Assembly (NCBI RefSeq): GCF_905475395.1
Contig: NC_058341.1
Coordinates: forward strand, 32,007,501 to 32,071,500
Source: Chrysoperla carnea
Taxonomy: Eukaryota > Arthropoda > Insecta > Neuroptera > Chrysopidae
Length of the DNA: 64,000 bases
Direction of reading: 5' to 3'
Shown: positions 13,111-26,100 of the stretch, piece after piece
How positions within the stretch are numbered: the first letter of the stretch is position 1
Layout: the number at the start of each line of letters is the position of its first letter
Position numbers and translations under genes: made by a program
Notes under the pieces: model-generated
The model's database searches: none
What the model was told of the DNA's origin: nothing
What the model saw: the letters and a program-made list of their open reading frames with translations, nothing else

Positions 13111-13699
13111 TTTGGTCTGATGTAGTGAGAGTAGCAAGCGCGCTTTGAAAAAGAACGGTCGGCTTTTTTCTGTTACACAGAAAATATTTTTGGGTACCCA
13201 CATAACAGTGAACGCGCACTGTTAAGTGAAATCATTTCACCCAATTTGGCAATATCTCTTTATTTTTTCACCATGGTTATGGATTGTAGTATTTTACTCT
13301 CCATAAACATGGTATGGGTGTCATTGTGGAATTTCATGTAAAGAAAGAGATAATTTGTTTGTCTTGCAATAACAAAATAAGATTGTACGTACCAAAGACT
13401 CGTACCTTAATTAGAGAAATCCATTTTTAGGAAAAAAAATTTGGTAGGAGTAATGTACTTCTTCTAGTTGCCGCTTAAACAATGACGCACGTGATAAGAC
13501 CGAGTTTAGAGTTTTAAACAGAGCCCGAAGTCAGGTACATAAACTTGAGACTTGTCATGATTTTTGTAATAAACTAATAGGACGCTTATCCATCGACTTT
13601 GATTTTAGTCGACTTTTCAAGATTTCTGATCACCAAGTGACGCCCACCCATCAATGATGATCATTTTCATAGATAAAAATTGTTAAATTAAACTTTGAC

Positions 13700-14845
13700 T
13701 TAACTCTCTAAAATTTCTGTCCTCAATCCATTAAAATGTACACTGGTCTTATCTTCAAGATAACAATCAATATTCTCTCTCAAATAGGTAATGTTTTTGG
13801 AAACTTGCATAAACTGAATTATTATTTTTATGTCGTCTAGAGTTCCGAGACCTTTCTTACAATGCTGAATGGTAACATTCAGAAACACCTTAATAAATAA
13901 ATAAAAATTTAGGAATTGAAAAATTAAAAATCATAATTAATGTTGCATAGAAAAATTTATTAAAAACATACTCACCACTAAAAATTGGTTTAAATCCACG
14001 AATTCATTAATATAATGAAATTATTTTTAATCCAATAAAAACTACTTGTTCAGAAAAAGACTTTAGAAAATTTGTATACTGTTTGTCTGCTGGTTAATTG
14101 TCTGATTGGTTAATTTCCGGGAACAACGAATTTTTTTATTCGAAAATTCGATGAAATTTTCAACCTCAACGAAATAAAACTACTATTTTAGCCATTGACC
14201 CGATTCAAAGTTTCAATCGATAATTGTGTACGTATCTCAGTTTTGCACGTATTTTAAAAACAAAAGTATTCCAATTCCTTTGACATTCCTGACCACCATG
14301 TGTCTTCTCCTTTAGAACCATTAAAATTATTATTTAATAATATGTAATTCATCATTCATCAGCATTCTTAAAATCTCCCGAGAGACAGTTTTGCAGGTTT
14401 TAGAAAAAAAATATTACAATGCCTTATTGTCACCCCCGATCCCATATTCATACCATGCATTAAATTAATTTTCTAATGTCATATTGGTGATTAACGACCC
14501 CGAACTCATTTCGGTTATCTACCATAAAATTACTCACGACCTGCTGGAAAATGTTTACAAATACAGTTTTGATCAAGTGTAAATTTTCTATATGGCTTCC
14601 TGAATCGAATGTCGGTGAAATTTCGTTTGGTGAAAAATTGAGTTTTTTATGTTTGGATACATCATCTATCACATTCGGAAAAAATATACGGAATTAAAAT
14701 AGTTGGAAAAGACTATGGCTTTTCAAATGATTTCATCTTCGAAAAAGATTCCGAATTTTCTAACGACTGTTTCGGAAAAGTTGATTTCATTAGACTAACA
14801 TTTTTCTTCATTGAAGTTTCCAAAAATAGATCCATTAAACGTAAG
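13700..14845 (-). pseudogene. Cluster of unassigned protein-like fragments
   Basis: Three minus-strand open stretches look more protein-like than the surrounding A/T noise. At 13700-13888 the frame includes FLNVTIQHCKKGLGTLDDIK and LRENIDCYLEDKTSVHF, and is preceded by an acceptor-like TTATTAAG. At 14460-14690 it includes NVIDDVSKHKKLNFSPNEI and FQQVVSNFMVDNRNEFGVV. At about 14716-14840 it includes RLMDLFLETSMKKNVSLMK. Each ends in a stop, and no single splice model joins them convincingly. They may be exons of a fast-evolving gene, or relics of a gene or DNA transposon. I do not recognise any family. Confidence 0.25.
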
Positions 14846-14944
14846 TAGATCCATTCAATCCATGTAACATCCATTATTTACATTTATATCGATCTTCATA
14901 TTCTTCTTTATCCATTTAATTTTCTACAGACCATTTATTCCGGA

Positions 14945-15020
14945 ACAAGTACTATGTACCTTTCGGTACTTTATAGTACTTTATACTACTTTACAGTACT
15001 TTAAGTACTTTGTAGTACGT
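14945..15020. repeat. AGTACTTT-type minisatellite
   Basis: About seven imperfect units of the 8-11-base motif (T)AGTACTTT(A) are in tandem: AGTACTATGTACC, GGTACTTTATAGTACTTT, ATACTACTTTACAGTACTTT, then AAGTACTTTGTAGTACG. Each AGTACT is self-complementary, so the tract can fold in several registers. Confidence 0.7.
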
Positions 15021-15099
15021 GTATATATTATTTATATACAAAATAAATTACTCTTATGTGAAGAAATTTAAATTTTTTGGGTGCCCTCATTATATTATT

Positions 15100-15480
15100 T
15101 TTTTCACGCAAAAAAAAATCTTTTTTTTTTATGAAATAATATTTTTTTTAAATTTATTTTTTTCAGGTAAAAAATGAAATAATTTTTTTCTTTTTGTAAA
15201 ATAAATATTTTTTTCTCATACTGTTTTTTTTTCAAGAATTTTCGAGAGCACCAACCATATTTTTTTTGATTTTTTTTTTTTAATTTTTTTTCTTTTGTTT
15301 CATTAATATCGTACATAATAATTACAAAATTTATTATTTTATTCAAAAGTACGTCAATATTTTTTTTTACTGTATCATTTTTTTTTATATAAATTTTTTT
15401 TTTAACTGTACTTTGAACAAGAAATATCAATTTTACAATATTTTTTTTCCTTAAAATCTAAATTCTTTTGTTTTGTTTTT
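15100..15480. repeat. T-rich low-complexity tract
   Basis: Long T runs alternate with short mixed spacers on the plus strand. The complementary lysine-rich frame at 15104-15430 is a product of this composition, not a gene. Confidence 0.7.
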
Positions 15481-17116
15481 TAAATACAATATTATGTCAC
15501 AAATATTAGCAGTTTTCCCCTGTAAAATAGCATTTTGCTGATCTCTCTGATCATTATCCGTTATTATTATTTTTTCGGTAATCGTTTTTTTTAAGCTACT
15601 AAAAATATCATTTGTGTGTATTTTTGTAAAAAGGATGGCGTAAAATGAACATTATGGTTTGCACAACTTTCTTATTTCAATTATTTTGTGTGTTTTATAT
15701 TACTTGGGGAGCCTTGAGAATATACAATCGAACATTAACTCAAAATTATTGAAATTTATTTTCAAAATTAACTATTTTGATTCATTATCAAATAGATCAT
15801 GTAAAGATTATCGTTTCAAACCATAACGTTTATTTTTCACCATCCTGTATAATTAAAATACTGCACACTGGTGTCTTTCTTCTTTTGTATTTTGTTGAAA
15901 ACTCTCTTCAATAACAAATACTTCTTGACCATCCACACTAAAATTTCAACATTTTTTATATATTTTATATATAATTCAAAATAATAACTCCAGCCCATAT
16001 TTATTACAATTGCACCTTTTACGAAAACGCCATTCATAAAAAAACCATTCAACTTCAACAAAATAACAAAATTTTACATCAAAACACCTTATTATTTATA
16101 AATTCTCTCACTTATTTCAATAAATTTTTTGTACATTGTATAAAAAAATACCTTTTGAAAAATATTTGTAGTAGCTTTTTGATTTTTTAAAATCTTTCTA
16201 ATTAGAACAAAATAATAATAAATCGTTTTGAATGCCTTTTTAAATAAATACTAAAAGCATTCATATTTTTAAGTTGTTCCATAAATATATTAATTGGGAT
16301 TCTTTAAAAATTAAATAAAAACACGATTCAAACATAAAATAAAATCAATATAGTTAAAAAGCTTTTGAATATTAACAAAAATATTTCGTATTAAATTATT
16401 TAGAAAAGCAAGATCCAGGAGATAAGTTTTAACGATGTCCTACAAAATAAAAGGCAATGAACATACCACGCATCTCTTCATAAAGAATCTGTTATTTGGG
16501 AATCCATAAAAAAACTTTAGGGTTTACTATACAGACACATCCAAAAAACGAACACACAAGAATACACTAAGTGCCATCATAACTTTTGGATCACTTGTCC
16601 CCACTTTGATGACCTAAAAATTACCCTTTTTTCTGAAATCATGCACTACTTTAACCTCTCTAATCGGCTTACATTCAATTTGATTGCTGATCTCAATAAA
16701 TAGCTCTAAATTTCCGTTAATTAATCAAATTATTACATACGTTCATTAAAAGCAAGAGACATAACCAAAAATCTGATCAAAGAATCGTCGAAATAATTAA
16801 TGTTAACATAATTTTGTACGCGTGATCAATATATTTTAGGAACAAAATAACAAAAAGACAAAACTAAAAATAAGAAACTGCTGAATCAAAAATCACACAA
16901 CAAAAAACACAAAAAATGAATTTTTAAAGGACTTTTGAAAAAAGTTGGTGAATTATCCAAAAAATAAAAGAAAAGAAAAACACTATTATTATATAATTAA
17001 ATTGCTATGGTATATAAATAAATTCTAAACACAAATTTTTACTTTAAAAGCTAACTCCTTTTTGATGTAATACCATAACTTGTTTTCAAATGTCTTTTTG
17101 TGTTTTTTAACAACTG
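15481..17116. other. Intergenic DNA downstream of RBM26
   Basis: A/T-rich sequence without a supported gene. The 3' untranslated region of the RBM26-like gene (minus strand) must start at 17116 and run leftwards. I could not fix its polyadenylation site. Confidence 0.4.
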
Positions 17117-20100
17117 CTATCGCCTCCACGAACGATCTTCCTCATTCTCCTCTTCCTCCTCTTCGTCGTCTTGAAGAAGTGCTTCTTCTGATAAATCGAC
17201 ACCTTCAGCATTTAACTGTATACAAGGTATAATTTGGCATTAATTTTTTTGTTTTAAATTAAGAGTAAAAAGGAGATAAGCGTTTTTAAATAACCATACG
17301 CTTTTACCGTTCAAGACTTTTTACGAAGATTACTGCATCTCGTCAACCCCTTAACAAAATCTAACACAGTTCGAACCTTATTTGCGAATATAAACACAAC
17401 TAGTGAAGTTTTTTAGAAGGCTAGCATAACTAATTTTTATCGAGCTTTGTTCTAGCTAAAAACTGTACGTTAGTTGTTATTCGTGAACAATCTACAAGTT
17501 ATTGCAAGAATCAACTTTCAAAATTATCGATTTTGTAGTAAAATTTTACCCTGTTTTTTAGTTTTTCAATAGGTAATAGAAAAATGATTGTATATTTTGA
17601 TCTCAATGAACATAATTCATACTATCTCGACTTGAAAAATTTAAATGTAAAAGAAGAGATTTTCTTAAATAAATTGGGTTGACTTTTTTGAATTTCAGTA
17701 AATTTCAAAATAAAATTACCCCAAATGGACTCTCTAATTAAAAAATTACCCTACTTTTACCATACAGTTTTATTTAATAATTTGAAAATATTTTATTCAT
17801 CATTTCCAAGAAGATATCTTAAAATGATATCTCCAAGATATCTTACCTGATCCCAAAATGATTTGTTCTTTAAAAACCTTGTTTTAAAGATGCTGCAAAT
17901 GATTACGTCAAGATTATTATTTTGAAAAGTTTTAATCGTACATCCATCTTAAGAATGATCCAAAACAATTATGTATTTAATTTTTGAGCAAAATTAATTT
18001 TTTTTAGGTATGGTGGGCTGCATATCTCCATAAAAGAAGTTCGTACTGCAAATATGTTTTGGAAAAGATGAATGCAAATCTGGGATTTAAAAATCCCCTA
18101 GAAGTAGCCACTTTTAATATACTAATATAAAATATTCGAATATTGGAAGTGAAAGTAGAAAGCAATAAAGCTCCTCAGCTTTTATATTAGTTAAACAAGG
18201 TTTTACTTAAAATATCCGACACGATGCATTTTGAAAGTTCTAGTTTATAGAAGAGAGTAGAAAGTCTTTACGAACATAAAAATTTTAACTCGGATTTTGG
18301 AAATATAATGATAAGGACCGATTTGACCTATATTTCAAAACCTGAAATAAAAATACTTTTCGACCTTGAAGACTTAATTCAGATTAATCATTTTAGTAAC
18401 CTGCGAGAAAATAATAAATAACACGATTTAAAAACAATTTATTTAAGATTAAAGAAATCGAAATTATTTTTAATGGCAATGATGAATAATTGTTTTTCAT
18501 GTAAAGATTTAGAAGTGACATCATTGTTGAGTATCGCCATATATATTACACATAAAAATCTGTTTTGCAGATCTGTACATATGTAAGCAGATTACTTCAA
18601 ATGTATTGTAAACTGCACTGGTCTCACGTGCAAAAGAATACACTTTTAATCAATTTTGGTTTTCCACGATAAGTGAAGCGATTGATTTCTCCGCAAATGT
18701 ATAAAATATGATAAAATGTATGATAAAATAAATCGATTAATAAATAGTACAAAACATTACCTCATCCTCAGGTATTGAATCCAATAAATGATCATCATCA
18801 GATTCACTTAACAAAACTGCACGAGAATCTCGTCTATTTGTACTTAGTTGATTACTTAATTGGACATTTGTACACCAGGTGACCGATAACGTACGATCCT
18901 AAAGGAAAAAAAAAAAAACAATTTAATAAAGAGCAACTACTACTATGATAGATAGCAACTACTTTATCAAACAAGGTAGCGATAATAAGACCATCAAGAA
19001 ATTTCGTACAAATGCAAGAGTTAATTTTTAAACTACAACAAATTTTAAAATGTGAAATAAATATATTGAAATAGCCTAATTATGATCGCTTAAACGATTA
19101 CAAATGTGATATTGAAATCAAAACCTTAAATATTTAAAACAAAAAAATATTTACCTGAAAATGTTTTCCTTTAAGCATGGCCAATTCTGCTTCTTTTCTG
19201 GTTTTGAAATTTAATACCACACTTGGTGTTGAATCATCAGATACATAATCGGAAATTTCTCCATATTGCTGAAATACAAAAAATATAAGTTAAATTGTGC
19301 ATAAAAACACCATAAATATTTAGTTTCGGGGACAGTTTTGTCCAAATTGTAATAAATGTTGTTTACTTTTGTAATTATAATCGAGAGAAAGAGTTATAAT
19401 CGTCAAAAACTGAAGAAAGGTAGAAATTTTGGGATTTCTTGAATTATTAATAAGATTGAGTTCGCCGTTTGGAATCGAAAACTTGGATTTTTCTGTGTGT
19501 CAACGTTACAAGCAACTCAATAAAAGAACAGAGTTGTCAAATCTGATGCAAAATTTAAGTTAACGTTTTTTGGATTTTAACCTTAAAAAAATTTAAAAAA
19601 AAATAACTTACTGCAAAATGAGCCAATACATCAGTTTTTTCTTCAATTTCATATCCTGATACCAATAACTTAGTCGGTCGATGATCAACACTAGCATTTG
19701 CAAATGAATGACTACTACGACTGCCGCGAATAAATTTGAATCCCCTTGAAATTCGTAATGGTGGCATTGAACCGCGTCTACTATTCAATGGGATACCCAA
19801 TTGTTGTGCATGTTTCTTTAATTCAAAAACTTTTTTCTGTAAATCCGAGGTGTCAGCGCCTTCTTGTTGTTTTGTGATTAAATCTAATTCAGCATCCAAT
19901 AATTCTTTTTGAGCCTCATCTTTTGATTTCCTCTGTTGTGATATTTTGGCAGCAACGCTTACTTGTGTTACAGAACGTTGTTTTACCGCAGCTACTAAAC
20001 TTTTACGAGTATCTTCAATTGATTGTTGTAATTTTTGTATCGCTTCCTTAATAGTTTCTCTTTGTGGACCTTGTGGACCAACTGAAAGAAAAAAATGGAA

Positions 20101-23100
20101 TCCATTAGAATTTTTTATCCAAAAAAAACTCATGTGTTTCATTGATAAATGGTACCCAAGTTGTCTGTATTGTAACTACTTGGTGCGGTTTCCCTGATTT
20201 GAATTTGAATATTTTTATTAGCCTTTAAAAATGGTAGATATTGCCATCTGGTAGTCTAAATTAAAATTAATAAAAACAGGTCCACTTCCTGTTTTAATAA
20301 GTACGAATTATTATCGCCAGTTGGCGGGATTGCAACTCCCAGTTACCAACAATGCTCCCTATTGGATACTGTTCAGCTCATTAAAATTGGGACTGGTTTT
20401 TATTAATTCAAAAGGGACATCTAAGAGGAAAAAATTTTTCCACGTTTTTATTGCTATGCTATCCAAAATGAGTTAGAAAATTGAAATTTTGTATGTATGT
20501 TGAGTTAGTATCAAAGCATCTTTTGCCGGTATGAATATATCACCTTCCTGTCCATTTTTTTGTCGAAATAGCATCTCTGTCGCGGTTTTTAAAACATTTC
20601 ACACCTAAACAGCTTCTTCAAATTAAGTTAAGTCTTGGAAATTTATATCAATGAGTTCTTTGAGAAGGTGTCAATTTCCCAGTTCCCTTCCCCCGTTCTT
20701 CGCGCACATCTAAACTCGTTCTCAATTAATTTGAGAGGATTAAAAAATTTGTATGACAATTTAGTTTATACAAAAAAGTTCTTTTAAGCAGTGTCTTTTT
20801 ATATAGATATTTCATGTTTTTAAAACAAAGATAAAATTCCCTTTTCAATACAGAGCATCTAATAATAAGCATTTGATGAGAGCTGCGGCTCACGAGGTTT
20901 GCTATACTCGAATTCAACATTATTATAAATCACTAAATCAGTAAAATTAAAAACTTACCTTTTTCTAATTTATCTAATAACACTTTTTGTTGAGTCAATT
21001 GTTTATCTAATAACTCTTGTTTTCGTTTAATGAGATCTTGCGTAAGTTGAGCGGCTTCTTTCCGTCGTTCTTCTTGCTTCTTTTTCACTTGTTCTTTGAA
21101 TGCCAATATCTCTTGACTCTTTTTAATGGCTGCATTTTGTTGAGCTCGATTATCAGCCAACATTTCTTTCTTGGCACTAGGAATAAAATAAAGTGATTTG
21201 GCTGTGTTATTTACAACCATATTATTTTTGTCAGTATTTTCTTCTTCGTTTGAATTACTATTTCCATCACTCTGTGCTGTTGTTGTTGGAGTGGTACCAG
21301 TTCCTGTTGTATTTGCTTTTGGTTGTACCATGTTTAATACTTTATGCGTATTTGATGATACATTTGTTACTTGTTGACCACCTAAACGTTCTTTCACTGA
21401 CCTAGGTGGTACATTTTCTTGTTTTCCGTCACCATTTGAATGCCAGAAAACTTTAATAAATCGATTATTTAAAACGGCCTCGGTACTACGATGTGCTGCA
21501 TATGCTTCAGTATGACTAGAAAATGTTATTAACGCTGCTTCTGGATCTCCTTCATAATTTACCTACGAAATTCAATAAGTTTGTAAGAAAAGTATCTATC
21601 TAAAAAAGTAGCATGATATATTCTATAACACGGTTATACCACTTTTACAGAAAACAAAATCTATTTAGAAGAACTCACCTGAATATTTACAATTTTTCCA
21701 AACTTTGAAAAATGATTGTTTAAATGTGTTATATTATTAAGTTCACGAGGCACTTTTTTCAATTCTAAGGAACAATTTACAGGATTCTTTGTTCTTGGAC
21801 CAAGTCTATTAAAATCAAAACCAGGTTTTTTCTTCATTCCCATATTTTCTTGAAGCTTTAAAAAAAAATTGATAAATAAGAAATGTTTAAAAGAATTAAA
21901 AATTTTCCAACGAAGCAGGCGAAGATCAGTTAGTTTTAAATATTTTTAATATACTTACAGACATATAATCAGCAGTCCGTGGATACATGACGTCATTCAT
22001 ATGTTGGGATGAATTATCCAAAACAGGTACACTAATTAATTCTCTTTGTACAAGATTATGAGGACCAGGTGGTGCATTTAAACCTTGCTGTGGTCCACCA
22101 AGTAAGGGTAAACCAGGGCCATGAAACATACCAGGCCGTGGAGGGCCAGATATAGGACCTCCTCGGAATCCACTTCGATTCCACATACTTGGTGCACTTG
22201 GATTATACTCTACAAAAATGGTAAAAATAAAAACTTTAGAATATTAAAAAAAACTGGTGAATAAACTCGTACCAAAAGTTTGTCACACATTTGTCTAATG
22301 GCAGTTTTTATTTTTAGAATTAGTAAAATTTATCTTTATTTAAATGAACAATAGTAAAAAAAATTATAAATAATGACAATAAGTATTTACCTGGTGGAAT
22401 TCCAGGGTGCATCGGCCTGTGCGGTAAATGATGTCCATGCATTACATGCGCAGAATTTGGTCGGATCATTGGTGGTGCAAGCATTTCATTTGCTGGAGGT
22501 CCTGAAAGAAGAAAGATTAAGAATATATTAGAGAAAAAATTAAACAATAAATACAAATTACGACAATGAGAAATTCTTCAAAATAAAAAGATAAAAAATA
22601 TTTGAAAGCGAAGGGAAGAATACCAATTTTTAAATTGCCAAAAGAAGGGAAACATAAAATAAGATTCGAAAAGTAATAAACAAATATGCGAGGGAATATT
22701 TACGGAAGATTTCTTATAAAACATACTGCTTAACAAATTTTGGATAACTGAATAGAAAAGATGGAAAAGTAAGATGGAAACGAATAAGAAATAAAAAAAA
22801 AAAATAACGAAAACTAACGATATAAACAAAATTTACCTTCTAAAGGTGGTTGTCCATTTGGTCCGAATGCTAGAACAGTACCAAGAGTTGTATTTTCTAA
22901 AACAACAGGATCATTTCCATGATCATATGGACACATATCACCCCGCATACAATATCCTTTTTCTAAACAAGAAAAATAACAAATTTAAACATCAAAAAAA
23001 TTTTATCGGCGTACGGGGGCAAAAAATACAGTCAAATTTTTTAATTTTCTTTTATCATCGAAATATACAAAAATATTATGTTTCCGCTTCGAAATGTGAT

Positions 23101-26100
23101 CAGTTTATACTTTTTTAGAAAATTAGGAAAAGTTCTTTCACCCAGTTTATCTAACAATGTTAATAAAATAGCTCAAATTTTTTTCATTTAAGCATTGTTA
23201 TTAACTTTTATAATTTTTGATATAATTGAGGCGTTTACAAGATAAATAAATACGTTAAATATATTTCTGCTTGTTAGTGTGCCAAATAATAGATATCTAA
23301 TCCAAAACTTTCAATTCCCATAAGAAAAAATCGGTTTTTATAGCTTTTGGGATATTTTGAAAATGGTCAAACTACATCAAAGGCGGCGCTAAGGTGTAAG
23401 CTCCAAAATTTTAATTAAATTGGAAAAAAGAAAGCGTCTCTCAGAAAGTGGATAAGCAGATTACATTTCGAATCGGGCACATATATTTTTCATATACATA
23501 CTTCGATAATGACTAAAAAAGGAAAAATTTTGATCGAAAATTTTTCGCACTCATAAGCCGATATTTACTAAATAATATTTCAAAAAAACTTTGCAATACC
23601 ATCAAAATCACGGCATCGACGTTTTCCATGAAATACCGGTCCTGTATTATTTGGTACAAAATTTCCACTACCCGAATTTACATCAGCATTTGCTACCACA
23701 GATTGTATACTTTGAGTACTGCTTATTAATCGCATGTCTGTATCTCCATGATTAGAGTCTTGTGTAGGTGTTCCAGCACCGGACAATGGCTCTTTATGAT
23801 CTTTTTTATCTTTATCTAAAAAAAGTATAGATTACACAATGATTTATTATTTCTGTTTTTAATACCCGACTGGAAGGAATAGGTTATGTTTTTGCACGTA
23901 TTTGAGATTCAGTTATTTCGTTATTTTTTCTCTTGGCATCCAAAAGGCTTGAGATGTAGTTAGATTATTTCTGAAGTCCAGGTGAAACATTAAAAGTAAT
24001 ATCAGTACAAACAAAGGGGCTGTATGTGCATGTATAAAGGGTCCTTTGAAAGGCTCCGTATTTCTTAAGCGGGAGTTAATAAACCAAATTAATAACTTCC
24101 GCTTAAGAGTTAGCATGTAAATCTAGCCTTTTAATCTACATAGATCACATCTAGCTCCAATATACCTGGGTCATAAAAAATGCGCATTATAGTACATATA
24201 CTCTGTGTAAAAGAGTATGTTTTCAATTTACAGAGTATACATGCACCTATAATCTTACTTTGGCGATTCACACACATATTTTTTCATTTTTCTCATCAGA
24301 TTCGTATTAGCTTTCCTCTTTTAACCTTATGGCGCCTAGACTTAACGAAAAACGTGCATTCTTAGGATAAACAAGTTGATCTTGATTGATGACAAAATTA
24401 TCAACTTTAGGGAAAAACAGCATTAAGGAAAAATAAAAAGGAATTTGTATAAAATGAAAGCAAAAGTCAGGTGCAAGAGCTGATATTTGTTAGGACCAGG
24501 ATTTCACGGTTTTTTTTAAGGATTTGTTTTGGAATCGTGTATGGATAAGTCAATCTGCTGTTTTAATTAATATATCCCTATTTCTGAACAGAAACAGCAA
24601 GTTTTATTATATCGTAATACTGTTCTAATTTTTTTCATAAAAAGATTTATTTGATACCATGTGCAAGATAACTGGGAAGTTGTTTTGTGGCTCAGGGATA
24701 GCTTACTAACTTTGGGGTAAATTCAGATTTTACACGAACAAATAAGAAAACAAAAAAGGAAAAAATTTTCGCGGTGGCTTTTTTCGTATCTTCTACACTA
24801 AATTCTGAGAACTTCTTTATATCTTCAGAACAGAACTACAACCTTAGCTACAATACAGAGTTATTTTTTCGCTTGCTGGTAGGAATCGATTGAGGATAAT
24901 TCAGATCGTAATCGAATTTTAAAATAATAAAGAAGAGAAAGAATATTTGTGAAAGAAACAATGCGTGAAAACTGAAATTGTGAAACATGTCAAGAACATA
25001 GATATATTTTAATTCATCTGTTCTGATACAGGTCAGCTTCGGGTAGAAAATTTTGAATTTTATACCTCAATTTTATACCTTAAAATTAAGCTGGAGATAA
25101 ATTACAGTTTTAAGATAAACCCCAGTAATGAAATTTAATGGTTACCTAATGATCTGGATCTTGATCGTGAATGAGATCTTGGTGGTGATCTATTCCTATA
25201 GCGTCCTCTGTAACTATGTCTGGGTGATCGATTCCTTGGAATTACCGGTGAATTTGAACGAGATCGCCTTCTTTCATATCGTCGAGGTGGTGACTTATTA
25301 CGCCATGGTCTACTTCTGTCCCGTCTTTCTCGCTCTCGTGATCGATCCCTTGATCTTGATCGTCTAGATCGATCCCAAGATCGTGATCGTGAACGATTTC
25401 TGGAATTTGATCTGTGACGTAATCGTCCAGGTCGGACTGTTGCGGGTGCTTTTTCATCTTTTTCCTGAATAACAAAAATGATAACATTTAGTTTAATGCA
25501 AAATTTTCTAAAAATTATGTATCACTATCCTTTTCTTATTTATATATGGATTAACTACGTATTCAAGTGATTGACCGCGATACCAAAAATTCATTTTGTG
25601 TTGTAATAGTACGTAATCATTATGTTTAATACGGCACAAGGTTTTATAAGTTTTGAAGATGACGAGTAAATTAATTTCGTTGTTTTAAGGATAATCTAAC
25701 AAAGTCTTCGTTAAGTTATTATGGTGAGTTTTGAGTTAACCAAATTTATCAGAAAACAAATTCATAAAAAACTCTTCGCATTAATTAAATTTTTTTAAGT
25801 ATATTGACACTATTTTTGAGAAGAAAATAGAAAACCTCATATCATTTTAAAGTTAGGCAATACTAATACTATCAAAAATTAGGCAATACTCACCGATTCT
25901 GATTTTTTATGTTCACGCTCTTTCCTATGAGGTACTGGCGTGTCATTTTCTCGAACAAAATCTTTTTTAACTGTCGTTGTTGTAACCGCTGCTGTACCAT
26001 TAACGGTTTCAAGTGTAAGGTCAGGTAATGATGAAACGGGTATAATAGGTTTAACTTCCTTTGTCGTTGTCACTTCAGGGACATCAGGTTTTGTAATCAC

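Noticed and set aside
15104-15430. Minus-strand Lys-rich frame of 108 codons
   Set aside because: It arises from T runs in a low-complexity tract.
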